From assembly GCA_946406115.1 (NCBI GenBank), contig OX291553.1, forward strand, positions 8,809,001 to 8,873,000: a stretch of 64,000 nt of DNA. Direction: 5' to 3'. A program made the translations under genes and the position numbers. How positions within the stretch are numbered: position 1 is the stretch's first letter; each line of letters starts with the position of its first letter. This document shows, in pieces, positions 12,050 through 24,832 of the stretch. The DNA is from Apoda limacodes (lineage: Eukaryota > Arthropoda > Insecta > Lepidoptera > Limacodidae). The notes below the pieces were generated by a model. That model worked only from the letters and a program-made list of their open reading frames with translations, was not told the origin of the DNA and did not search any database.

Positions 12050-15000
12050 AACTTAGATCAGATCAGAATCTTATGTTTACGATATGTACAATTCACAGTA
12101 AGATTATTTCGTCGTTGCCTGGTTGATCAACAGAAATAGAATTAATTGAATAAAATTTTGTTACCGATAGAACTTGTGATAATTGGACCGATTTATGCAA
12201 AAATATATATATCACTAATTTTATCGCTCATACATTTTTTTTTCAATTTATTCATTTTCTGTTGAATTCCAACCCACACTCTAGTCATTTTTGAATAAAC
12301 GAATTCAAAGAGCTCAGTAGGACCAAAAACACTACCAGATACGTATCTACAGTAGCGCCGTGTTATACACAATGATCCAACCAACATCTATGGAAAAGGT
12401 TATTTTTCATAACGCATAAACGATGCAAAATTTCATAAACGCAATGTATTTTTACCAAGGTGATCCAAGTACTTTGGTACATTAATTTTATTTAGGGTTC
12501 TTATCGTTTCGTTACCCTTATAGTTTCGCCATTTCCGTTCGTCTATCCGTCTGTATGTCTGTGAGTCCACGGCTAAGCTCAGAGACCATAAGTACTAGAA
12601 AGCTGTAATTCGGCAAGATACACATATTAATTAGATTTTTTTCCCCTACAAGTACAGTGGGAAAGATTTATCTTTCTCATTTACTCCATAGTGTGGGGTG
12701 TCGTTGGATCTCGTTAAAAAATATTGAGGGTCTGCTAAAACCATTTCTCGATTCGGTGAAATATTAGGTGCTAAAGTACAAACTTTTGTTAGAGCCCAGT
12801 GCCCGGCACACTTTTTGTTTTTGTTTGTGTAAATTACCTAAATGGTGGTAAGTACGGAACCCTCGGTGAGCGAGGCCAAATCGCACTTGGCCGGTTTATT
12901 CTATATAAGTCAATTAGAATTTTTACTCGGTGTAAATTGGTCCAGTTTATTCTAGGAAAACTATCCTTGTCATTCCCAAATACCCGAAGGTCCTAACTAG
13001 CAAAGTTTATAGTTTTACATTGCGCGCCTTATAAGAATAGTAGGCTTATATTGCTTTTCGATTGCTTTGCCTATCAATATTAGGAATACAGTATTGTAAA
13101 ACAGTGTAGGCCACACCATATAAACATTGAGCTTTTACTACAAATATAAACTTACGATTCGATAAATCGATATTATAGGAAGAATATATTTTTAATTAAA
13201 AAAAGATATTAAGTAAGAAATGTTGTTTTTATCCATAAAGGAAAGCTATCTTTGAAGTCAAAATATGATTAGGGGTCCTATATGGATGATTAAAATAACA
13301 CTTACATTTCTGATGTAATTTCAAAGGAAGGTTTCTTATGTAAAACCATACATTTATGTAATCAAATTGAGATATTTATGTTCGTATTGAAACTAGATAT
13401 TAATTTTTTTATTTAGCAATTCGTTGGATACCTAGGTCCTAAAAATGCATATATTTTTTTTAAGTAGCTTCATCTATAAGATCGGAACTTTCCAAAATTA
13501 AATGTTCAACTTTTTAATGTTTGACAGCACTGGCAAAGGGGTATGATTTACTGTCCCCTGTTAATTTTACTATTTACACTTTAGTCTAGATACACTGCAT
13601 AAGAATCAGTGTACGCAGGACTAAAGTAGAAGGTAAAAAACAGGCTATTCTCTACATTATGATGTGGGTGTGTTTAGCCACTTATTACTTCATTCTTCTG
13701 AAATAAGCCGTGAAAAATATACAATAAAATTAATTTGCTAATTATTGAAATTGATTGATTGACTACTTGTTATAAAATACTAAAATTACGATAATAGAAC
13801 TTCGTATATATTTTCAGCGAAATGTTTTTCAGATATCCGCAATAAATCTCATTTTACGGAACCCTAACTTAATACGTGTACGACACACACTTAAATTCTT
13901 TAATTATTATGCTGATTTGACGATAAACTGATGATAAACTTACTAATCCGAGTTTCACATCGTATTTTGTCGGCCACACCATTGTAAACAAAAATTCTAT
14001 ATAAAAAATACAAATATACACGTGATTACGATATAGTGGTTAAGTTGATATATCAAATAGTTACTTATATTTAGAGTAACTGCATTTTATCACCAAAGAA
14101 AATATAAACCATTATGTTCGTCACAGCTGTCAATACAAAAAAAGAAATTTTATTTTAATCCAAAGAAGTAAAATGATGTCATGAGAGAAGGCTGCTCTAA
14201 ACAATACGTATTCTATGTTCAGTGAAGATAAATACATAAATTCTTATATAAGTATAAACACATATATCTATATAGGTATGTATATTCCTAAAAAGGTCTG
14301 TAAATAGGTTGCGATATAAGTCACTGAGTCTACTTCCATGTCTTTGTCCAAGAACAAAGAAACAGAATATAGATAGACAGAGGATAGATACAGAACGCTC
14401 AACCTACTAAGCGCTTCAAAACTGCTGCTGGTTACTGTGCAAGTTAAAAAACAATGTTATCTACAGTTATTTTTACATCTTTATTTTCTTTTCAATGTTT
14501 ACCAAAACATTAACAACAATTTTCACTTCATGTATAACTAAAAAATAAAAAAAGTCTATATAATAAGGTTTAATATTGAAACAACAAAGCCGGATTATAA
14601 TACAGTAAAAACGACACAGAGAAAATTGAATTTGTCTGCAATCCGCTCGAACGCGATACCAATAGCGGGATTCGTACCGAAAACAAACATTTCTATATCG
14701 AATCTACTTCTATAGGGTTTGTATACTCAATACTATTGGAAAACGTATCGATGTATTTGTGCTATGAAGTATATTTTGAACCTGATTGCAAATAAATAAC
14801 ACTGCGTGAGTAGTAGCAAGAAATTAAATGCAACTTATAATTGTTTCAGGCAATCCTTTTGCTAGTGTAGGGCACAGGATTGGTTAAGATGAATTCATGC
14901 TTTATTTCTTAAAAACAAGAAAACGTATATCTTTTCAGAAGTAAATAGACAACAAAATACCATTCCGGAAACAAAATGGCGTTTTATTAAGAAGAAACGG

Positions 15001-15285
15001 AGAGACTCTCTACTTTTCAGCAGTCGCTCTTTTGAATTACACTTTGTATTTTGATTAAAAAAAAATGAAATGCTCAGCTTTTTTGGTTTCATGAGATTCT
15101 GATAATCCATTATTTTTTATACTTTTTTTAAGTTGCTACATACAAGAAATTTTGGCACCCTTGCAAAAATATTGAAAAATAATTGCTTATCAAAATTCTA
15201 TGAACCAAAAAACACCGAGCTCTTAATTTTTTGTTTTTATATTAAAATGTAAAATAAAAATTAGGGAACTCTGAGATTATCCCTA
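12050..15285. other. AT-rich region 5' of the pyruvate-kinase-like gene
   Basis: Should contain the promoter and any 5' untranslated exon of the minus-strand gene, but nothing in it can be assigned with confidence. About 12490-12905 is a copy of the 'ggttccgt' repeat ending 'gcacttggccggttt'. From 12906 to 15285 I see only AT-rich sequence with no long ORF and no recognisable protein. Confidence 0.4.
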
Positions 15286-15290
15286 TCTGA

Positions 15291-16617
15291 GACCTCCCGC
15301 TGTGTTAAGGAGATTTCCGGCATGGTCTTACCGCACCACGATTTAGTAGGTGGTACAGCACCTTCTGCATTCAGTCGGCTTTCTCTTTAGCACCATATGT
15401 CAAGTCACCATCTATCTGTTTTTCGCAGTGGTGGTAACGACGACTGACAAAAGTTCCCTTCGGCAGCTTTATCAAGCTGCCAGAAAGCTCTACTTCCAGA
15501 GGGATAGCTCGCAAGCACCCATTTTGCCGATGAACTGGAATTTAGCTCTGGCATTTGCTATCTTAATGTACCCCGAGGCAACATTTAATTTGCGTTTTAA
15601 CCCAGAAATATATTCTCGTTAGAGAAAGTACCATCTGAGAGAATCCATAGAGCAAATTCATCAGCAGATAATTCTGCGTAGTTATTGGATCGAGAACTGA
15701 GCCACTCACGATGGTGAGCGTTGAAGTCTCGCAAAATAGCTATTTCTAGAACTTTGTCAGTCGTCAAACTCAGGTGCGTGAAGAGTCGAGCTACGTTCTT
15801 GTCACTGCTATGGGTCCTGTAAAGGCAGGCATAGATAAGAGTGTGGCTGTCACGATCTAAGCACACTCATTATATCGACAGGTCCCTGTCTTCAAGACTA
15901 TGAAGGCGGCTACAGCAGATATCCTACCAGACGAACATACACCGGCACGACTCACAAAATGGTGTTCGAGTTTGTATCAGACATAATGTAGGTAAGATGT
16001 ATCGGCCGGGCAGGATATCTGCATCTCCGGTAAAAAAAGAATGGTCGGCTGCTTAGTTACTAGGTAATGGTGAACTGCGTTAAAATCCACATATGTGGAT
16101 GAAGTAGCCGCTGAAAAAACTCTTTTTCTGTTTTTTCTAGCCTTTTTTAAAAAAGACACTTAGACTAAAGATGAGGATTTACTGCACAGACAGCTTAGAG
16201 GAAAAACCACGGCACAGATAATACCGTTGCTGGCACGGTGGGTGGAAGGGCCCCTGATTCCCCCTGTTGTAGTAGCCGGGTCGACCCCGGTCTCCTTCTC
16301 CGACACCACTACTATTTTAGAGACTTCACACAGGTTGGCGGTTCAGCCTCCCAGGGCGGATATTAAGTAATCCCTGGGTTCGGGAACGCGCTCAACCTTC
16401 GCGCGGTCAACGATCAGCCATTTCATCAGGTCTCTAGCAATGAAAGCAATAAGCATCGCCGATCCTCCGCTGTCCACACAGCGAATCAACAAGAGCTCTG
16501 GCAACCTTACTCACCACCAGCAACACAACACTACTCAATGTTAGCGTTATTGTGGCAGTGGTTTTCTGTAAGGCAGAGATACGTCCCCAGTTCGGTTGGC
16601 TTATTCGAGCGAGTACT
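15291..16617 (-). mobile_element. Rearranged CR1-like LINE fragment (same family as 58428-62032)
   Basis: Read on the minus strand this follows the large element at 58428-62032 from its 5' end. 16617-16160 matches its 5' leader ('gagtactcgctcgaataagc', a purine-rich A-run before the ORF). 16159-15600 matches the endonuclease region in broken frames (e.g. 'ARLFTHLSLTTDKVL', 'DFNAHHREWLSSRSNNYA'). Then about 440 bp are missing and 15595-15291 matches the start of the RT region ('ggtctaagaccatgccgg'-type sequence, written here in reverse). It stops abruptly, so the 3' half is lost. Loss of the 3' end is unlike ordinary 5' truncation and implies a later deletion. Confidence 0.8.
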
Positions 16618-16618
16618 C

Positions 16619-17900
16619 ATAAAAGCTTCAACTTTGATGCCATAATGATGGACGCAATCAAAAGCCTTAGGCAAGTCACAAAAAATGACAAATTCATTCT
16701 GTGAATCATTCCATGCTTCAAATATTTTTTGAATAAACTCATCACCATCATCAATTGTTAAAAGATCCCGTATAAATCCAAATTATTTCGAATTCATTAC
16801 ATTGTTACAATAAAATGCTGTTATAAATGCTGCAAAATTAGTTTTTCAAATATTTTATTTTAATATTTGGATATAGGTGTAAAGTTAGTGGGGTCTAAAG
16901 TGTTTCCGGTTTTAAATAACGGAATTATTTCACTTCATTAGGTCAGGAAACACACTTTTATTAACACATGAATTGAATATTACTTCGAAGAATGGAGAAA
17001 TACAACTATGTAATTAATTATTTCAATTCAGAGACCATGAATATCAGAAGTCAAGCCTTTTTTAAAAATCTGAATGCCTTTACAATATCATTATAATCAA
17101 CATAAGTAAATTTAAACTCTATTTCGCATTTATTTACATTATATTTTAAAAAAAAGGATTTAGTGAGAGTGGGAGCTGAATAAAAGAACTTAGTAAGTAG
17201 TTAAAACTAGGATATCTGTTAATTTTGTTTTAAAGCATCAGCAACATCCTGGTCTTTATCCAAAATTTTATCATCAACTTTTAATAATTTTAAGTTGCTA
17301 AGAGGTTTAGCTCGTCCAGTTTCACTGTTAATTATTTTCCATGTTGATTTTAGCAGAGATATTTTAAATTATGTTTATAATAAGTATTTATTTCGTTTGT
17401 TCACAAAGTTGATGCGTTTAAATTTTTTTTAATTATTACTAACATACTTAACAAATTTGATTGTATGATAATATTATCTAATCACTAAACAATAGACAAT
17501 TCTTTTTTTGAGTTTTCTTTGGTTTGAATACCATCTCATATTCATTTTTGATGACACCAAAGAGAGACTTATGTGGTTCATTGACGTAGTATATTATATT
17601 CTCTTTGGTTCATTGGAATCCTCAATTGGGTAACCTAAATAATGTGTTGAATCTTAATTGTGCAAGATGACTGCTGATCACAAGTACATATTTAGAATGA
17701 TATTTCTTATTTTAATTGCTATCAATTTTGAAAGTAGCTAGTTGGCCACAGTGATCAGATTCTAATTTATTTGTGATTGATTTTGACTGTGGTCCAATAT
17801 TAGTAAAAATATTATCAAGACAGGTTGACGTTGAAGCTGTGATCCTGGTCGGCTCTAAAAATAAGTTTACTAGATTATAATAATAAAAATAAATATTCTT
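16619..17900 (-). pseudogene. Jockey-type LINE pol fragment, inverted 5' part
   Basis: Minus-strand frames give 'STWKIINSETGRAKPLSNL' (about 17350), 'KLLKVDDKILDKDQDVADAL', then at about 16740-16620 'DFIQKIFEAWNDSQ', 'FVIFCDLPKAFDCVHHYGI'. These belong to the finger and palm regions of a non-LTR reverse transcriptase (FCDLSKAFDCVxH). Many stops and frameshifts; dead. The 3' continuation is not on this strand; see the plus-strand segment at 18700-19470. Confidence 0.7.
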
Positions 17901-17954
17901 TAAATAAATTTCTATATTTAAAAAAATATATTTCTATACTACTTGATAAACATA

Positions 17955-18692
17955 AATAACTAGCTTTTGCCAGCGGCTTCGCTCGCCTTAAATTTGGTTA
18001 TCGGCATAGGATTCTTACGACAACTCCTCAATTATAAAAAAACACAGAAGTTAAAAATATTTTTTAATTGTAGGTACGTACCGCCCTTCCCCCTTATGAC
18101 TGCCCGCCGCTGGCCTCGCACATCATAAATGCGCGCGCAGTATTTGATAATTATTTTGCTGCGACGTTATTTTAAAACTGGAATATCTCCTAAGATATTC
18201 ATTGAAATAAAATGATGCAAAGGGCAATTTTGTTTTAAATTTAATACTTGAGATGAATAACGTTTTTATTTGGATAAGGATTAATATCATGTTTATAAAA
18301 ACACCTTCGCTAATAATGCATTATTTTAGAACAAATTTGGTAAGCATAATGAGGTTATAGTAAACCAACCTTAAAAGATAGACATATACTGTTGCGGACT
18401 ATTTTTTAGAACTTTTAAAGGAAAATAATTCTGTCATACATGATTTTTGTGAAACTTTAACCGTTTACGCAGCGCACGCAGCGGAAGCTCTCAAAAGGAT
18501 ATAAAACCCCCGATTTTGAAACATTCTTCACTGGTGCTCCGCTCCTATTGGTGTTAGCGTGATGATATATAGCCTATAGCCTTCCTCGATGAATGGGCTA
18601 TCCAACACTGAATTTTTCAAATCGGACTACTAGTTCCTAAGATTAGCGCGTTCAAACAAACAAACTCTTTACCTTTATATATTAGTATGGAT
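17955..18692. repeat. Dispersed repeat, about 740 bp
   Basis: Begins 'ctagcttttgccagcggct' and ends 'gcgttcaaacaaacaaactc' followed by 'attagtatgga'. Ends of this kind are common to a large lepidopteran non-autonomous family. It has no ORF and separates two segments of one LINE, so it inserted later or at their junction. Similar internal words ('atcggcataggattcttac') recur at about 27515 and 46050. Confidence 0.55.
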
Positions 18693-18699
18693 AAAAAAT

Positions 18700-19470
18700 G
18701 ACTCGCCTTTCTTTGTGGAGATGCTGTGCAAGATTGTACTATTTGCAGGTGATACTTCTCTTTCCTTTAAAGTAGACAGAAATAAAACTAATTTTGACGA
18801 CGTAACTAGTTACTGAGACTAGTTACTGATTTTCTCAAGTTCTTCAGTGGTTTACGGCAAATAACTTACTTCTTAATACGAAAACTAAGTGTTTAAATAT
18901 CCTCAAATCCTTGCAGGGAAACTTAGTTCAGCTGCTAAGACACTGCTCGCTTGGTCTACTTTAGCTATTTCCATTCCCTTATGTCTTATGAAATTTTGCT
19001 TTGGGGTTAAGTAGTACGGTCAATCTATAAATTGGGACCTAGAATTTCTCTTAGGGAACTATATTTTAAATGTTCCTTGCCAATATATCTTCGCTCGTAT
19101 AATGTATGTGCGCAAAAAATGACACTTATTTGCTGAAAAATAGTGATCTACACAGTGTTAATACAAGGAATAAGGATAAATTGTAGTTCCAAAATGTCGT
19201 ATTTACAATGTACATAGCTCTTTCGCAATACAAAATATATATTTCTAAAACAAAATTCTAGAATATGTGGTTAATTTACCTCGAAATAAACTTAAAATAT
19301 ATGTCAAAGACAGTTTAATGAAAAAATGTGTGATAGACAAAGTTGATGAATACATAAATTATAAAAATGCTTGGCTGAATTAGAACTGAATTAATTTGTA
19401 TTGGTATTGCTGTATTTGTAATATTTTTTAAATTAAAACACTGTATGTTATGTTATTACCTAGTGTATAT
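18700..19470 (+). pseudogene. Jockey-type LINE pol fragment, 3' part
   Basis: Plus-strand frames give 'KIVLFAGDTSLSFKVDRNK' (the FADD catalytic box of reverse transcriptase, mutated to FAGD), then 'GKLSSAAKTLLAWS', 'NTRNKDKL', 'YLEINLKYMSKTV'. These are the palm-to-C-terminal parts of the same kind of LINE whose earlier part lies inverted at 16619-17900. Dead: many stops. Confidence 0.65.
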
Positions 19471-20339
19471 AAAAATATAAAAGATTAACTGCTGAGTTCC
19501 GTGCCGGCTCTTCGCGGTAGTAAATCATTCCGAACTGGTGGCAATTTTTTAAAATTAATAAATGAACTAATGATTCAAAAGTGCTGTTTAAATGAATAAA
19601 AAAACCCACGTCGTTACTAGAATTTACTTGTATTTAGTTGTACGGTAATTTTGGGACATTAGGTACTTACAAATTTACTATATGAGTATAGATGACGCCT
19701 GAAATCGTGAAATCCTGGAGAGTTACTTAAGCATATATGTAAAGTCGCGAGCAATAACTAGTACAAAATAATGTTCTCAAATGGACACGTCATCCATTAA
19801 TCCTGTACACTGGAATACGTAATGACTACTGACTAGCCATTCAATTCCCTAATTGTGACGTTTTGTCCTGGAAATGCTATTTTGCGCGTCATCGTGGACT
19901 GCGTGTAACTAAATTCCTACACCAATGTCATCGTTGCGCTTATTGCGTCTGTATAAATTATTATTTAAGTAATATTTAACAGTTTTTAGCCGACTTCAAA
20001 AAGGAAAAGGTACTTAATTCGGATGTTTATATATTTTTTTTATGTATGTTCGGGCATAACTTCGTCATATATAGACGGATTTGCAAAATTATTTTTTTGT
20101 TCGTAAGGGGTTTATTCTGAAATGGTGCAATTAAAATTTCATATACATCTGATGATAAGTTTCCAAGACAGACAACGGAACTTTTTAAAAAATTACAGCA
20201 AATCAACCGCGATTGCTGCTATCGCATTATTTATGCAATCACACAACATAACATCACGCCTGTACACTTGAAAGCAATTCTTCAATTAAAAAGAAAAAAA
20301 TGATATTTTTTTTACAAAAAGAACAACCGACTTCAAATA
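19471..20339. other. AT-rich DNA with a dispersed repeat
   Basis: 19985-20200 begins 'tttttagccgacttcaaaa' and contains 'taattcggatgttta' and 'tatgttcgggcataacttcg', a short family frequent in Lepidoptera. The rest shows no gene. Confidence 0.4.
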
Positions 20340-20501
20340 GATGCACATAAAAGGTAAAAATAATTACTACTTCCAAAAATCTGATCTAAAAGTTGTACCT
20401 AACAGTTAATAACACGCTTTACTAGCATGACCCCACACTTTAAACTGTAGTTCAGATCAGATTTTTGAAATAAGTAATTATTTTTACCTTTTTAGTGCAT
20501 C
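20340..20501. repeat. Inverted repeat (47-bp arms)
   Basis: Arms at 20340-20386 and 20455-20501 are near-perfect reverse complements (outer ends GATGCAC/GTGCATC; inner ends ctgatc/gatcag), with a 68-nt spacer. Non-coding; a MITE-like foldback or the tip of the adjoining repeat. Confidence 0.7.
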
Positions 20502-20587
20502 TTTTTTAAAACGGTTTTTTTTTTTTTGTTAAGAAGATTTTTAATTTTGTCAAGTCACGCCCTCAAATACAATGAGGCTACGTTGAT

Positions 20588-21087
20588 ACGGTGACTATTC
20601 GATTCGATATTTTCTCTCAAACTGTTTTACCGTATACGAGACGGCTGTTCACACTGTGCGAGGCACATTCGGTTTTTTCACGTATGCGGTCTTTCCGTAT
20701 AAGTGGCCGCCGCCGTTCACACAGCATCTATTCGATAGGCTTTGCCAGCCGCCACACCGCCAGTCGTTGAGAGCATGCCTATTTTTTTTTTAGTTTTCTA
20801 ATGATTTATCACATATTATGGGTCGATCCTCGATAAGCGTGATAAATAACTCGATCGTAATCGGCAATCCACTTCGCCAAAGACATTCCATTTTCAGAGT
20901 TGCCATACAAATTTTATTGTCACTACGATATTCGATAAAATCTCGTATACGGTATACGAGAAAATAGCCTCAGGCTACGTTCACACGGCACAATTTTCCT
21001 CGATGCGAAAAATGCGATGCTCAGTAGCGCTTATTTTTACCTATGTAAAACAGTTTGCGAGAAAATATCGAATCGAATAGTCGCCGT
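20588..21087. mobile_element. Foldback/MITE element, about 500 bp
   Basis: Inverted arms at 20588-20630 and 21045-21087 share 'gactattcgattcgatattt' and 'caaactgttttac'. The interior holds further self-complementary words ('ccgtatacgagac', 'ctcgtatacggtatacgag') and the repeated 'gttcacac' boxes. No transposase. The 91-aa plus-strand frame running out of the right arm (21055-21330) has no recognisable content. Confidence 0.6.
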
Positions 21088-21418
21088 GTGAAGTCATCAA
21101 CATTATCAGCGGCATGCGTTCACATAAACGCCAACACAACCGATCGGAGGATCTATGTCGTACGTATGTCATCCAGCAATTTTCTGGTACTTCTATCATT
21201 TTGTTCTATGGGAGAAGAATTGTTTGCAGTAGATACTTCGATGGCCATGTTGACTATTGCAATACTATGTAACTTGGCCGTAACCACTCTGTATTACCTA
21301 AGTGTCACAATAGTTGTGGATTCGTGTTAAGTTCGTTGCCAATAATTATATTAACTTAATTTTAAGTTAAGTATTAAACTACGTTTAGTAATATTAAAGT
21401 TCTATCATAAAAATAAAT

Positions 21419-21770
21419 CCATACCTACTTCCTAATATTATAAACGCAAAAGTGAGAATGTTTTTTTTTCTGCCTAATTTTTTTTATATATTTTTAAACA
21501 ATTTACAAACAATATTTGAATTTAAAATGAATTTCTACATGAAAAGTAATTATGAACTAATATTAAAAAAAAAATCTACTTAAATAATTATTAGTTTATA
21601 TGTTTGTCCTTCCTTTGTGTTCCGATGGAGCATCCACTTGAGCTGAAACTTAGCACAGGAGTAGTTAAAGAAACTGAAAAGAATATGAAAAATAATATCC
21701 CGGAAATCCAAAAGTTCCCACAGTAATAACGGAACATCTACTTATATCTACAAGTGTAGAGCTTGATATA
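21419..21770. repeat. Dispersed repeat split by the Jockey insertion (left part)
   Basis: Starts 'cctaatattataaacgcaaa' and contains 'gttccgatggagcatccac', 'gctgaaacttagcacagg' and 'atatcccggaaatccaaaag'. Its continuation ('ttataaatcaaggacttgc', 'taggaatcccacgccgataa') is at 27480-27570, on the other side of the LINE. The last 11 bases, 21760-21770, are the left target-site duplication AGCTTGATATA. Confidence 0.65.
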
Positions 21771-21883
21771 TATATTTTTTTTTTCTGAGCTGACTATGCA
21801 GTTGGCTGTTGCAGCCATTACTGCTTCACCGGGCTTTTAGGGCGAGACTCTGAAGGAGCCTCAGCCCATATAGCGCCTAACGC

Positions 21884-24825
21884 TCAAGGGCTTCCCGCGG
21901 GGGAAGCCTCGGCTTGGGTTGTCGCTCTCGGGGGCGTCCCTTCGACTGGCGTGAGTCTCGAACCCGAAGGTGAGTCACCGCCAGGAGGGGAGTTCCCCGT
22001 TACGCGGGTACGATTACGATTGAGTGGGGGCGAGAAGCGCCCCGGCACTCTTTGATACCTAGTGTATCCTTGTGGGCGCCGACGAACCCGGGGACGTCGG
22101 CGTCGTGTTTGGAGGGAGGCCCTATTCGGGGAGGTCGTAGAGACTAATCTCGCGATCCGGACAGCGAGATCGTCATCTGGGGACGTTAGTACGTGCCGAG
22201 GCCGCCTAACAATAGTTTTACGACCGTGACCGGGTCGATCGGGGGGACGATACGTTGTGGATTGCACAATTAATCGGTTCGGGTGATTTTGCGTACGCTC
22301 GAAAAAGCGGACTGCCAAGTCTTTAAAGTATTGGGGTATCGTAGGAAGTTCGAAGTCTCTGTGTAGGTCCGCATTGCGAACGTACCAAGAGGCTCCAGTG
22401 GCCGCTCTGAGAAAGCGGTTTTGGAGGGTCTGGAGTTTGTGGAGATTGCGCTTGGACAACGCAAAGACTACGCTAGCATAAGCTAGTATGGGACGGATAC
22501 AAGTTGTGTAAAGATTTAGCTTATTTCTACGCGACATCTTGCTATACTTGCCTATCATGGGATAGAGACGGCCGAGGACAAAAGCGGCTCGGTCTCTGAC
22601 TATTTTGGTGTGAGCTTGGAAGTTCAAACGACTATCCATGGTCACACCGAGATATTTGGTCTTATTTTGCCAGGGAATGGCACGACCGAAAAGAGAAAGG
22701 GGAGAAGGCCGCGGAGGGCGGCCTAGGGTAAAAAGGACGGCAGAGCTTTTGTCGGGATTCACCTCGATTCTCCATTTCCGAAACCACTCGCCTAGGGCGG
22801 TGATAGCGGGTTGGAGTCTCTCAGTGATTCGACTCACTTGCCTATCTGTGGTATAGAGAGCGGTATCGTCCGCAAAGAGGGCTAGATTGGTACCTATCGT
22901 TTTAGGGATATCGTTTGTGTACAGAAGGTACAAGATGGGGGCGAGCACGGACCCTTGCGGGACTCCTGCTTCTATGGGACGGGGGGAAGAGAGAGTGCCT
23001 TCGACTTTGTAGCGAAAGCTACGATTCGACAAATAGTCTCGTATGATGAGCACGAGACGATCTGGCAACTGAAAGTTGTACAGTTTAAAAATTAAACCGT
23101 TGTGCCAGACTTTGTCGAAAGCTTTCGCTACATCGAAGAAGACAGCGCCCGTGTGACGGGTCTTACCTAACGCTGGCTGAAAGCCAGTGAGAATATGTTC
23201 CGTTATGCGGAGGACTTGATGGACGCATGAGTGTTTGGCACGGAAGCCGAACTGCTCGTCTATTAAAATGCCTCTGGAGACTATAGCGTTCCGTAGGCGG
23301 GCGAGGAGGAGGCGTTCATAGAGTTTACCAAGGGCCTTTAGTAAACTTATGGGGCGATAGGAGGACGGCTCGGTACGAGCTTTACCTGGCTTATGGATGC
23401 CTATAACAATTGCATCTTTCCATTGAGATGGAAAGATGCAATGTTCCATAGCAGCGTTAAAGATTGCTACTAGGAGGCAGACAAGGGGCAGAGTGAGGCG
23501 CTTTAGGATATCGTTAGAGATACCGTCCGCACCGGGGGCTTTACGGGGGCGTAGGTCTTTGATGACCTGTACGACTTCGTCGACAGTGACAGGGGGCAGG
23601 GGGTCTTGTGGAGGCAGAGAAGTTCTGCGCTCCACTTCGCCGTCTACCTCGCGCACGTGGTCGGGATCGAAGGGCTGTGTGCTTAAGGCACATTGGGCTT
23701 GGAGGATAGACGCTAGGCAATCCGCTTTTTCGTCGTCGTTGAACGCGGGAACGTTGTTGGGACGAGATAACGGAGGGAGAGAGTTTGCGGTTTCGGATTT
23801 TAGAGCTCTAGCTAAGTGCCAATAAGCTTGGTGAGAAGGAGAAATGTTCTCCATAAGATCACCGAAACGTTGGGCGCGGAGCTCAGCTACAGCGGTTCTT
23901 ACACGGCGGTGTAAGTCGTTGAAGCGAGCTTTATTTTCGATAGTGGGAGCGCGATCGCGTGCGCGGCGGGCCGCGTTACGCTCAGTCATTAGCGACCTGA
24001 TGTGCTGAGGCAGGATTAGGTGGTGATAATCACCAACCGGCACCTGTCGTGAGCACTCGCCTACGGTGGCGGTCAGGTGGCTAGTGAGAGAGTCGATAGC
24101 TACGTTTAGATCGGTCGCGGAAGAGATTACGTTGGGAATGTGGCGAGCTGGGATTTTCGAGCAATTGCCCAAATTTATCCCAGTCCGTCACGGTTCTAGT
24201 GTCGGGAGGAGAGTCCGAAGGGGAACCTAATCGGAGGATGACAGGGTGGTGGTCCGAGTCAAGTTCGTCAAGCGCCTCTATAGAACGAAAGCTTAGCCTT
24301 AAATTCTTTAGAAGTGCTATGTCCAGTACGTCGGGGTTGTTCCTAGTATTGTGGGGAAAGAAAGTGGGCGTCATGGGAGCGATAATGTCAAAGTTTAGTC
24401 TGTCAACTAAATCGTCAAGGAGTCTGCCTCTCCGTGAAGTTACAGAAGAGTTCCAGCGGCGATGCTTGCAATTTAGGGGAGAGAGATAAACCGATGCAAT
24501 GATGATCGGCTGATGGCCGGCAGACGGATGCTTCTAAATTCGTAAGTGGTGGAGGATCGATAGGGGAGCAATGCAGGGAGCGCCTGTAATAGATGAGAGT
24601 GCCTCCGAGATTGGAGACAGTTCTATCATTACGGACGGTGCGATAGTTCGCGATCGAAGGGGTACGGACAGCGGGCTTTAGGAACGTTTCCTGGATGAGG
24701 AAGACGTCCGGTTTTTGGGACGAGAGGAATTGCGATAATTCCTCTCTTTGGTTGCGGAGACCGTTGGCGTTAAAATAGCCTATGGAGACGGACCGGGGTT
24801 TTTCGCGCGCGGTTGTGCAATCCAT
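21884..24825 (-). pseudogene. Jockey LINE ORF2 (endonuclease-reverse transcriptase), broken in the endonuclease
   Basis: Begins with ATG at 24825 and an AP-endonuclease start ('SIGYFNANGLRNQREELSQF', 'FLIQETFLKP'). Three lesions follow: a frameshift near 24515-24530; a deletion joining 'SVYLSP' directly to 'NCKHRRWNSSV' near 24475, which removes the usual GDFN segment; and another frameshift near 24150-24165. In between, 'DSDHHPVI' is intact. From about 24160 the RT frame is open to 21884 (754 or so residues): 'RKAPGADGISNDILKRL', 'SSYRPISLLKALGKLYERLL', 'FFDVAKAFDKVWH', 'AGVPQGSVLAP', catalytic 'LFADDTALY', then an Arg/Pro-rich tail. RT looks competent; endonuclease does not. Confidence 0.85.
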
Positions 24826-24832
24826 TTTGGTT

